Assembly: GCA_937138275.1 (NCBI GenBank)
Contig: CAKZOY010000432.1
Coordinates: forward strand, 1 to 10,337
Source of the DNA: an uncultured Chloroflexota bacterium
Lineage (GTDB): Bacteria > Chloroflexota > Anaerolineae > B4-G1 > DUEL01
Direction of reading: 5' to 3'
Length of the DNA stretch: 10,337 nucleotides
A program made the translations under genes and the position numbers. Shown here piece after piece: positions 1-6,559 of the stretch (positions are counted from its first letter, which is position 1; the number at the start of each line of letters is the position of its first letter). The notes beneath the pieces were generated by a model. That model ran no database searches. It was given only the letters and a program-made list of their open reading frames with translations, and had not been told where the DNA came from.

Positions 1-62
1 GCGATATGCGATATGCGATACGCGATATGCGATATGGATATGCGATACGCGATATGCGAGGA
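1..62. repeat. Heptanucleotide tandem repeat (GCGATAT/GCGATAC)
   Basis: Nine consecutive units of a 7-nt repeat fill the left edge. Most read GCGATAT. The units at 15-21 and 42-48 read GCGATAC, the one at 36-41 has lost a base (GGATAT), and the last (56-62, GCGAGGA) merges into the ribosome-binding site of the next gene. Three units equal 21 nt, so the array is open in one frame and would encode a periodic MRYAIRD-like peptide in frame with hsp20. This looks fortuitous. The array is cut by the window edge, so its full length is unknown. Confidence 0.9.
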
Positions 63-63
63 G
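58..63 (+). promoter_or_regulatory. Shine-Dalgarno for hsp20
   Basis: GAGGAG ends 8 nt before the ATG at 72 and straddles the end of the heptamer array. It favours the start at 72 over the upstream in-frame ATGs at 6, 27 and 54, which lie inside the repeat and lack such a site. Confidence 0.7.
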
Positions 64-71
64 TAGTTGAG

Positions 72-506
72 ATGGTCGTAAAGCACGGACCTTACGTTCC
101 TGAATGGTTACAAACCCGGACGGAGATCTGGCAGACACTCGGTTGGGCGGCCCCTCGCCCGGCGCGCCCCTGGCAGCCACCCACCGATGTCTACGAAAAT
201 GACGAAGGGGTGGTGGTGAGAATGGAGATCGCCGGAATGCGCGCCGAGGATTTTTCCATCACCCTGGACGAGCGCCGTCTGGTCATCGGAGGCTTGCGCC
301 AGGACCCGGAGCCCAAACAAACGTACTATCAGATGGAAATCGGCTACGGTGAGTTTCACGTGGAGGTATGGCTACCCTGGATCGCGGACCCGGACTGTGT
401 GGAAGCGACCTACGAGGCCGGCTTCTTGCGGGTCTTCATCCCCCGTCCCCCTGCGTGTCGGGTCCGAACAGTGACCCCAGGAAAACAGATTGAGGAGTCT
501 AAATGA
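72..506 (+). CDS. hsp20: Small heat-shock protein, Hsp20/alpha-crystallin family
   Basis: Predicted 144-residue ATP-independent holdase chaperone of the cytoplasm, which would bind unfolding proteins and keep them available for refolding or degradation. A short N-terminal arm (about 1-34) is followed by an alpha-crystallin domain at about 35-126. The domain opens with PPTDVYENDEGVVVRMEIAG and closes with the family's A-x-x-x-G-x-L element (EAGFLRVFIPRP). The C-terminal tail lacks a clean I-x-I oligomerisation motif (only a loose VRTV near 131-134), so assembly may differ from textbook members. The start at 72 is chosen from the GAGGAG site. An in-frame extension to 6 exists but consists of translated tandem repeat. 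The stop codon overlaps the lon start as ATGA, implying translational coupling with the protease. Family assignment is secure; the client range is unknown. Confidence 0.9.
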   Translation: MVVKHGPYVPEWLQTRTEIWQTLGWAAPRPARPWQPPTDVYENDEGVVVRMEIAGMRAEDFSITLDERRLVIGGLRQDPEPKQTYYQMEIGYGEFHVEVWLPWIADPDCVEATYEAGFLRVFIPRPPACRVRTVTPGKQIEESK

Positions 507-3031
507 CAATGGGACCTCTGGAAGACTTTTTCCGTTCGTTCAATATTCCTGCTATTCCCCGGCCCGGCCGGCAGGAAGGAGGCGGCCCCGGTAGACCGGA
601 GGACTTTCGCACTCCGGAGGAGATCGCCATCCTCCCGCTGCGCGGCCTGGTCGTTTATCCCATGACCGCGGTGCCCATCCGCGTGGGCCAGCCCCGCTCC
701 ATCCGGCTGGTGGACGACGCCGTGGTGGGCAAGCGGGTGATCGGACTGGTGGCGGCGAAAAACCCCGAACTGCCCGAGCCCGGCCCGGAGGATGTCTACC
801 GGATCGGGACCACCGCCATCGTCCACCGCCTCTTCAAGGCGCCCGACGAGACCATCACCCTGATTATGCAGGGCCTGCGGCGCATCCGGATAGAAGAGTT
901 CATCGCTACAGAACCGTACCTGATCGCCCGCGTGCGGGAAATCCCGGAACAGATTGAAGAGGGGATAGAGATTGAAGCCCTGCAGCGGACCATCATGGAT
1001 ACCTTCCGTCGCCTGGCGGAACTCCTGCCCGCGGTGCCGGAAGAACTGATGCTGATGGCGATCAACGCCGAGAATCCCCTGCAACTGGCCTACGCCATCG
1101 CCACCCACATCCGGATGAACCTGGAGGACGCCCAGCGGCTGCTGGAACTGGATAGCACCCGCGAGAAACTCCACTTCCTCCTGGCCCTGCTGACCAAAGA
1201 ACTGGAAGTGGTGGAACTGGGGCGCAAGATTCAGAGCGAGGCCCAGTCCGAAGTGGAAAAGGCCCAGCGGGAGTACTTCCTGCGGGAGCAACTCAAGGCC
1301 ATCCAGCGGGAACTGGGCGAGGCCAGCGAACAGCAGATGGAGGTAGAGGAGTTCCGCCGCAAGATAGAAGAGGCCGGGATGCCGGAGGAGGCGGAGAAGG
1401 AGGCCCGCCGGGAACTGGACCGGCTCAGCAAACTCCCCACTGCGGCAGCCGAGTACGGCGTCATCCGCACCTACCTGGACTGGCTGGTCAACCTCCCCTG
1501 GAACGTGGAGACGGAGGACAACCTGGATATCGCCCACGCCCGCAAGGTGCTGGACGAGGACCACTACGACCTGGAAGAGATCAAGGAGCGCATCCTGGAG
1601 TATCTGGCGGTGCGCAAACTCAAAGAAGAGCGCAAGCGCGCCGGTCTGGAAGAAGAGGAGTCCACCGACCAGATTCGCCGCGAGCGGGAGGGCGTCATCC
1701 TCTGCTTCGTCGGACCGCCCGGAACGGGCAAAACCAGTTTGGGGCAATCCATCGCCCGCGCCCTGGGGCGCCAGTTCATTCGCCAGTCCCTGGGGGGCAT
1801 GCGGGATGAGGCCGAAATCCGTGGCCACCGCCGCACCTACATCGGCGCGCTCCCCGGCCGCATCATCCAGGCCCTGCGGCGCGCCGGTACCAAGAACCCC
1901 GTCTTCATGCTGGACGAGGTGGACAAAATCGGTATGGACTTCCGCGGCGATCCGGCCGCGGCGTTGCTGGAGGTGCTGGACCCGGAACAGAACCGGGAGT
2001 TCCGCGACCACTACCTGGATGTGCCGTTTGACCTCTCCAAGGTCATGTTCATCACCACAGCCAACCTGCTGGACCCCATCCCCGCACCGCTGCGGGACCG
2101 GATGGAGATTCTGGAACTCTCCGGGTACACCGAACTGGAGAAAGTGCGCATCGCCCAGGGCTACCTGATCCCCCGCCAGCGGCGGGAGAACGGTCTGCAG
2201 CAGGACGAAATCACCTTCACCGATGGGGCCATCCTGCGCATTATCCGGGAGTACACCCGGGAGGCCGGCGTCCGCAACCTGGAACGGCAGATCGGCCGCA
2301 TCTGCCGGAAAGTCGCTACAGCCATCGCCGAGGGGAACGGGAAGACCCCGGTGCGCATCACCTCGCGCAGCATTCCCAAATATCTGGGTCGCCCGCGCTT
2401 CTTCTCGGAAACCGCCCTGCGCACCGAGATTCCGGGCGTTGCCACCGGTCTGGGCTGGACCCCCACCGGCGGCGACATCATGTTCTTTGAAGCCACCCGG
2501 ATGTCCGGCAAAAAGGGCTTCCAGATCACCGGTCAACTGGGCGATGTGATGAAAGAATCGGCCCACGCCGCCCTCAGTTACGTGCGCGCCAACGCCAAAA
2601 ACCTGGGCATTCCGGAGCACTTCTTTGACGAAATGGACATCCACATCCACGTCCCGGCCGGTGCCATCCCCAAGGACGGCCCTTCGGCAGGCGTCACCAT
2701 TGCCACCGCCCTGGTCTCCCTGCTCACTGGCCGCAAAGTCCGCCCCGACGTGGGGATGACCGGCGAGATCACCCTGCGCGGCCAGGTCCTCCCCGTCGGT
2801 GGCATCAAGGAGAAAGTCCTGGCTGCCCATCGCGCCGGCCTGAAAACCGTGATCCTGCCCAAGCAGAACGAACAGGACCTGACCGAAGTCCCCGCCGAAG
2901 TCCGCAAAGCCCTCAAGTTCGTCCTGGTCAGCCGGGTGGACGAAGTGTTTGAAGCGGCCCTGGAACCCGACCGTCACCCGGATCCAACCGATACCCCTCC
3001 CAAAGAAGAGGAGAAAGGGGACTCAGGATGA
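503..3031 (+). CDS. lon: ATP-dependent Lon protease (endopeptidase La)
   Basis: Predicted 842-residue cytoplasmic AAA+ serine protease that unfolds and degrades damaged and regulatory proteins. Its length and order match bacterial LonA: a Pro/Gly-rich lead of about 40 residues, a LON substrate-binding domain (about 40-235, starting ILPLRGLVVYPMTAVPI), a charged helical linker (about 235-300), an AAA+ module (about 370-590) and a protease domain (about 620-820). Visible motifs are Walker A GPPGTGKT at 404-411, Walker B MLDEVD with D471/E472, the GMRDEAEIRGHRRTYIGALPG pore-region signature, and TAN..D.IPAPLRDRMEIL. The catalytic dyad is Ser728 in PKDGPSAG and Lys771 in GGIKEKVLAAHR, with the same 43-residue spacing as S679/K722 in E. 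coli. The tail is acidic and probably disordered. TGAGGAG at 491-497 supports ATG 503. The gene overlaps hsp20 and the next gene by 4 nt each. Confidence 0.98.
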   Translation: MTMGPLEDFFRSFNIPAIPRPGRQEGGGPGRPEDFRTPEEIAILPLRGLVVYPMTAVPIRVGQPRSIRLVDDAVVGKRVIGLVAAKNPELPEPGPEDVYRIGTTAIVHRLFKAPDETITLIMQGLRRIRIEEFIATEPYLIARVREIPEQIEEGIEIEALQRTIMDTFRRLAELLPAVPEELMLMAINAENPLQLAYAIATHIRMNLEDAQRLLELDSTREKLHFLLALLTKELEVVELGRKIQSEAQSEVEKAQREYFLREQLKAIQRELGEASEQQMEVEEFRRKIEEAGMPEEAEKEARRELDRLSKLPTAAAEYGVIRTYLDWLVNLPWNVETEDNLDIAHARKVLDEDHYDLEEIKERILEYLAVRKLKEERKRAGLEEEESTDQIRREREGVILCFVGPPGTGKTSLGQSIARALGRQFIRQSLGGMRDEAEIRGHRRTYIGALPGRIIQALRRAGTKNPVFMLDEVDKIGMDFRGDPAAALLEVLDPEQNREFRDHYLDVPFDLSKVMFITTANLLDPIPAPLRDRMEILELSGYTELEKVRIAQGYLIPRQRRENGLQQDEITFTDGAILRIIREYTREAGVRNLERQIGRICRKVATAIAEGNGKTPVRITSRSIPKYLGRPRFFSETALRTEIPGVATGLGWTPTGGDIMFFEATRMSGKKGFQITGQLGDVMKESAHAALSYVRANAKNLGIPEHFFDEMDIHIHVPAGAIPKDGPSAGVTIATALVSLLTGRKVRPDVGMTGEITLRGQVLPVGGIKEKVLAAHRAGLKTVILPKQNEQDLTEVPAEVRKALKFVLVSRVDEVFEAALEPDRHPDPTDTPPKEEEKGDSG

Positions 3032-3393
3032 ATAAACTCGTCATCGTGGATGATGACCCACACATGGGCCGCCTGCTACGTTTCCTCTTTGAACTGGAAG
3101 GCTTTGAGGTAACCGTGGCGCAGCGCTACAACGACATCCTGCCCACCATCCAGCAAATTCAGCCGGACGTTATCCTGATGGATGTGCGTATCCATGGGCG
3201 GGAAACTCTGGACCTGGTCCGCCAGATGCGCCAGGAACAGGAAATGGCCCACATCCCTGTGGTGATGACTTCTGGGATGGATTACCAGAACCAGTGCATG
3301 AACGCTGGGGCCACCTGCTTCATCCCGAAGCCTTTCATCCCGGATGAAATGGTCCAGATGATCCGCAACCTCCTCACATCGGCGGAAAAGTGA
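3028..3393 (+). CDS. Stand-alone response-regulator receiver domain protein
   Basis: Predicted 121-residue single-domain CheY-like receiver. Acidic pocket residues D8/D9 lie in LVIVDDDPH, the phosphoacceptor is D52 (ILMDVR), T81/S82 follow the fourth strand (VVMTSG), and K101 sits in the conserved IPKPF turn. All residues needed for phosphorylation and switching are present. There is no output domain, so it probably acts through protein-protein contact or as a phosphate relay. No histidine kinase lies in the window, so its partner must be encoded elsewhere. The start overlaps the lon stop (ATGA), with AAGGGG about 7 nt upstream. The stop overlaps the start of the PHP/AlbA_2 gene. The tight packing suggests the receiver's output concerns Lon or the PHP protein, but that is inference. 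Confidence 0.92.
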   Translation: MNKLVIVDDDPHMGRLLRFLFELEGFEVTVAQRYNDILPTIQQIQPDVILMDVRIHGRETLDLVRQMRQEQEMAHIPVVMTSGMDYQNQCMNAGATCFIPKPFIPDEMVQMIRNLLTSAEK

Positions 3394-5090
3394 TGGCCCG
3401 AAAACGAAAACCCCGAAGCCAGTCCCAGTGGCGGCGGGTGGACCTGCACCTCCACACCCCCGCCTCCGCCGACTACCAGGAGCCCAACGTCTCCTACCTG
3501 GACATCCTGCGCCAGGCGGAGGCGAAAGGGCTGGATATCATCGCCTTCACCGACCACAATACCGTAGCCGGATACCGGCGGATGCGGGAGGAAATCCGTC
3601 ACCTGGAGTTGCTGGAGCAACTGGGCCGTCTGCAGAAAGACGAAAAAGAGCGCCTGAGCGAATACCGCCGACTCCTGGCGAAAATTCTGGTCCTGCCCGG
3701 CTTTGAATTCACCGCCACCTTCGGTTTTCACATCCTGGGCATCTTCAGTCCGGAGACCGACCTGCGGGAACTGGAGTTCCTCCTGCGCCGCCTGAACATC
3801 CCGCTGGAGAAACTGGACCAGGGGAGTGTGGAGGTCGGGGCGACCACCGACGTGCTCACCGCGTACCGGACGATCGCCGAGGCCGGGGGGATCGTCATCG
3901 CCGCCCATGCCAATTCGGCCAACGGCGTGGCGATGCGCGGCTTTGACTTCGGCGGGCAGACCCGCATCGCCTATACCCAGGACCCCAACCTCCACGCGCT
4001 GGAGGTGACCGACCTGGACAAAAAAGGGCCCCGGACGACGGCCCGCTTCTTTGACGGTTCCAAGCCCGAATACCCGCGCCGAATGCGCTGCATCCAGGGC
4101 TCCGACGCCCATCGTCTGACCCGCGACCCGAACGACCCGCGCAACCTGGGCGTCGGCGACCGGGTGACGGAAGTGCTCCTGCCGGAGGTCAGTTTCCAGG
4201 CCCTGCGGGACGTTTTCCTGAGCAACGACTTCACCCTCACCCGTCCCTTCCGCCCGGCGACCAAAGCGCCCTTTGACTACATCCAGGCGGCCCGCGAAGA
4301 GGGTCCCACCATTGTGCAGGACTTTCACGAGCGGTTCAGCCGCCGGGGGGGCTTCCTGTACGCCATCCTCTGCGACATCTGCGCGTTTGCCAACACCAAT
4401 GGGGGCACCCTCTATATCGGCGTCGGCGCCGACCCGAAGCAGCCGCCGGTGGGGGTTGGGAATCCGCGCCAGGCCATAGAGGCAATCCAGGCTGAAGTCG
4501 CCCGACGGATCACCCCGCCCCTTACCGTGACCGCGGACGTGCAGGAGACGCAGGGCAAGAAAGTGGTGCGGGTCCTGGTACCCCGGGGCACCGACCCGCC
4601 CTATGCGATTGACGATAACAAAATCTACGTCCGCAGCGAGGCGGAAACCAGTCTCGCGGTGCGGGATGAGATTGTGAGCCTGGTCCGGCGGACGGTGGCC
4701 GCGCCTGCGGAGGGGGAGGAGAAACCGGGCCCCGGCCGTGTGGAGCCCCCGCGCACCGGCGTGGAGATCATCGCCACCGAGGAGCGGCAGGGCGTCCTCT
4801 ACCACACGATGCGTGACCTGCGCAACGGCAACGTGGTCACCAACGTCACCCGGAAATCGGCGCGGCGGCTGTGGCACTACGCCATCACCCAGGCCGAGGA
4901 CCATCCCACAGACCCGGACCAACTCCAGTGGGATGGAGACATCGCCCTGATCCGTCGGCGCGAGCGCGGCGGGCAGGTGCGCTACGACCTGGCCCAGCGG
5001 GAAGACGGTAAGTTGCGCATCTACTACGGCGTCACCGACGACGGCATCCACGGCCCCTGGGCCCGCCTGGTGGGCCTGGAGGTAGAATGA
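3393..5090 (+). CDS. PHP metallophosphoesterase fused to an AlbA_2 (Schlafen-type) domain and an unassigned C-terminal module
   Basis: Predicted 565 residues. The PHP domain (about 14-285) keeps its metal ligands: HxH at H19/H21 (DLHLH), D54/H55 (FTDHNT), E105 (GFEF), H113, H172 (AAHAN) and DxH at D238/H240 (GSDAH). An active phosphoesterase or nuclease is therefore plausible. A charged helical insertion sits at about 60-98. Residues about 292-432 resemble AlbA_2 (signature AFANTNGGTLYIGVG at 331-345, then KIYVRSEAETS), a domain linked to nucleic-acid binding in Schlafen-like proteins and bacterial regulators. A Pro/Glu/Gly linker (about 436-455) leads to a C-terminal module (about 456-565) that I do not recognise; it contains MRDLRNGNVVTNVTRKSARRL in sequence but no familiar catalytic motif. 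ATG 3393 is preferred because GGA at 3384-3386 is better spaced to it; GTG at 3390 is the alternative. The substrate is unknown. It lies last in the hsp20-lon-receiver block. Confidence 0.85.
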   Translation: MARKRKPRSQSQWRRVDLHLHTPASADYQEPNVSYLDILRQAEAKGLDIIAFTDHNTVAGYRRMREEIRHLELLEQLGRLQKDEKERLSEYRRLLAKILVLPGFEFTATFGFHILGIFSPETDLRELEFLLRRLNIPLEKLDQGSVEVGATTDVLTAYRTIAEAGGIVIAAHANSANGVAMRGFDFGGQTRIAYTQDPNLHALEVTDLDKKGPRTTARFFDGSKPEYPRRMRCIQGSDAHRLTRDPNDPRNLGVGDRVTEVLLPEVSFQALRDVFLSNDFTLTRPFRPATKAPFDYIQAAREEGPTIVQDFHERFSRRGGFLYAILCDICAFANTNGGTLYIGVGADPKQPPVGVGNPRQAIEAIQAEVARRITPPLTVTADVQETQGKKVVRVLVPRGTDPPYAIDDNKIYVRSEAETSLAVRDEIVSLVRRTVAAPAEGEEKPGPGRVEPPRTGVEIIATEERQGVLYHTMRDLRNGNVVTNVTRKSARRLWHYAITQAEDHPTDPDQLQWDGDIALIRRRERGGQVRYDLAQREDGKLRIYYGVTDDGIHGPWARLVGLEVE

Positions 5091-5161
5091 AAGAGACCTT
5101 CATCTCTATCCAGGGGGAGGTGAGAACGAGGATGGTTGCCATCCTCCACAGCCCAACCTGA
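5087..5161 (+). CDS. Possible 24-residue leader peptide upstream of speDE
   Basis: This short ORF starts by an ATGA overlap with the PHP-AlbA_2 stop codon, 3 nt after a GGAGGT. It ends with TGA 25 nt before the speDE start. It begins MKETFISIQ and ends MVAILHSPT. The internal ATG at 5132 is preceded at good spacing by GGGAGGTGAG, so a 9-residue version (MVAILHSPT) is equally possible. The ORF runs through a perfect hairpin at 5128-5146, so ribosomes reading it would melt that structure. I infer a leader-peptide role from position, ribosome sites and structure only. It could also be chance. Confidence 0.25.
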   Translation: MKETFISIQGEVRTRMVAILHSPT

Positions 5162-5186
5162 AATCTTCAGTAAAGGGAGGTGAGAA
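5113..5186 (+). promoter_or_regulatory. Candidate translational control region of speDE (duplicated RBS plus hairpin)
   Basis: The 12-mer GGGAGGTGAGAA occurs at 5115-5126 and again at 5175-5186, the second copy immediately before the speDE ATG. Between them lies a perfect hairpin: GAGGATGG at 5128-5135, loop TTG, CCATCCTC at 5139-5146. It buries the ATG at 5132. CCTCC at 5143-5147 could instead pair with GGAGG of either ribosome-binding site, giving mutually exclusive structures. No T-run follows the hairpin, so it is not a typical intrinsic terminator. The geometry is seen directly; control by polyamines or AdoMet is inference. Confidence 0.4.
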
Positions 5187-6476
5187 ATGGTGCAGCCCCT
5201 CGGGGTGCATTACTTGCTGGAATTGAGGGGGTGTAACCCCACAGTAATTAATGACCTCCCCGAGGTCAGACGGATACTGTTAGAAGCAGCAAGACAGGCG
5301 AACGCAACCATTATAGATTCGCGTTTTCACCAGTTCTCCCCGCAGGGAGTCAGTGGTGTGGTGGTCGTGGGAGAATCCCACCTCGCCATTCACACCTGGC
5401 CGGAATACGGATACGCCTCCGCAGATATCTACACCTGCGGCCATACCGACCCTATGCGGGCTGCTGCTTACATCATAGAAGCCCTGGAGGCCAGAAGCGC
5501 GTTTTGTTTGATTATCGGCAGAGGAGAACACCCACTGATGAGTGAATCCGACCCGGAACCGCCGAGTCCTATCGCTACATTCCGTTGGGGTTTGCAGCCC
5601 CCATCGGATTGGCTTTTCCTGGACTACACCAACCCCAGCGCCGCCGTGCTGCTGCGGGTAAAAGACGTCCTTTACTCCGCGCGTTCCGCTTACCAGCAAA
5701 TAGAAATTCTGGATACCGAGGCCTTCGGCCGTTGCCTCATTCTGGACGGCCGCATTCAGTCCACCGAAATAGAAGAGTTTATTTACCACGAAGCGCTGGT
5801 CCATCCGGCGATGACCACCCACCCCAACCCCCGGACAGTGCTGATCCTCGGCGGTGGCGAGGGAGCAACCCTGCGCGAGGTCCTGCGCCACCGCACCGTG
5901 GAACGGGTGGTGATGGTGGAGATTGACCCCCAGGTAGTGGAAGCCTGCCGTCGCTTCCTCCCAGAGTGGAGCGACGGTGCTTTTGATGACCCGCGAACGA
6001 CCCTGATTATAGACGACGCGGTGCGCTATTTGCAGAAGGAAGAAGAACTGTTTGATGTGATTATCTGTGACGTCACCGATCCGGTGCCGGGTACTCCGGC
6101 CGAAGCGATGGGCAACGAGGAGATTTTCCAGGCGATGCGTCGGCGCCTCCGCCCGGGCGGGATTCTGGTCAATCAGGCCGGGAGCACTGGCATTTCCGAA
6201 CTGGACCTTTTCGCCCGAATCTACCAGACGATGGACTCGGTTTTTCGCCACCTGGCCCCGTGCTCCATCCAGATCACCTCTTTCGCCGAGTCCTGGGGCT
6301 TCATCGTCGCATCCGATACATATGACCCCCGCGACCTGACACCAGAAGACGTGGAGGAACGCCTCCTCCAGCGCTGCAATCGGGAGAAACTTCGCTATTA
6401 CGATGGCCGCACTCACCAGGCTATGTTCACTATGCCGCGCTGGTTCTGGCAAAAATTGACGGCCTGTTCGCCATGA
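5187..6476 (+). CDS. speDE: Fused S-adenosylmethionine decarboxylase-aminopropyltransferase (SpeD-SpeE)
   Basis: Predicted 429 residues. Residues 1-118 are a class 1b AdoMet decarboxylase proenzyme with the self-cleavage site E63/S64 in VVGESHLAIHTWPE. Cleavage would leave a pyruvoyl group on S64; H69 and C84 match the processing and proton-donor residues. After a linker (about 119-133), residues about 134-429 are an aminopropyltransferase: LDGRIQSTEIEEFIYHEA (187-204), the dcAdoMet-binding GGGEG at 222-226, VEIDP at 244-248, and the acidic CDVTDP at 294-299 with probable catalytic D295. One polypeptide would therefore make decarboxylated AdoMet and transfer its aminopropyl group to putrescine or agmatine; the sequence does not decide which. 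After cleavage the SpeE part stays attached to the pyruvoyl alpha chain. GGGAGGTGAG just upstream sets the start. An in-frame ATG at 5538 after GAGGAGAA (5521-5528) could additionally yield free SpeE of 312 residues. Confidence 0.95.
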   Translation: MVQPLGVHYLLELRGCNPTVINDLPEVRRILLEAARQANATIIDSRFHQFSPQGVSGVVVVGESHLAIHTWPEYGYASADIYTCGHTDPMRAAAYIIEALEARSAFCLIIGRGEHPLMSESDPEPPSPIATFRWGLQPPSDWLFLDYTNPSAAVLLRVKDVLYSARSAYQQIEILDTEAFGRCLILDGRIQSTEIEEFIYHEALVHPAMTTHPNPRTVLILGGGEGATLREVLRHRTVERVVMVEIDPQVVEACRRFLPEWSDGAFDDPRTTLIIDDAVRYLQKEEELFDVIICDVTDPVPGTPAEAMGNEEIFQAMRRRLRPGGILVNQAGSTGISELDLFARIYQTMDSVFRHLAPCSIQITSFAESWGFIVASDTYDPRDLTPEDVEERLLQRCNREKLRYYDGRTHQAMFTMPRWFWQKLTACSP

Positions 6477-6495
6477 AGACACCGTTGCAACCGAT

Positions 6496-6518
6496 CTCTC
6501 TGGCTTCAGACCAGAGAG
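6496..6518. other. Hairpin downstream of speDE
   Basis: CTCTCTGG (6496-6503), loop CTTCAGA, CCAGAGAG (6511-6518) form a perfect 8-bp stem 20 nt after the speDE stop. No T-tract follows on either strand, so it is not a standard intrinsic terminator. It may be an RNA-stability or factor-assisted stop element between speDE and the transglycosylase gene. Confidence 0.5.
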
Positions 6519-6559
6519 GGATAAGGGCCACAAAATTGCCATAAGGGGTAACCATAAGT

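Noticed and set aside
6..71. N-terminal extension of the small heat-shock protein to ATG 6
   Set aside because: It is translated tandem repeat without a ribosome-binding site, and the protein is full length from 72 where GAGGAG is well placed.
410..2977. Very long open frame on the minus strand opposite lon (855 codons)
   Set aside because: Lon is unambiguous on the + strand. In GC-rich genes the opposite strand often stays open because of third-position bias. The translation is low-complexity in G, D, Q and L and shows no family motif. The same holds for the minus-strand frames at 3282-5051, 5280-6542 and 8396-10333.
3028..5090. Phage-defence system made of the receiver and PHP/AlbA_2 proteins
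   Set aside because: There are no defence neighbours, no mobile-element marks and no matching known architecture, and both genes are fused by overlap to housekeeping hsp20-lon. Kept only as an open question on the PHP protein's function.
5128..5146. Intrinsic terminator before speDE
   Set aside because: The perfect stem is not followed by a T-run; it is better read as a translational element.
6473..6544. 23-codon ORF starting by an ATGA overlap with speDE
   Set aside because: It has no ribosome-binding site, consists largely of the hairpin sequence, and resembles no known peptide; probably chance.
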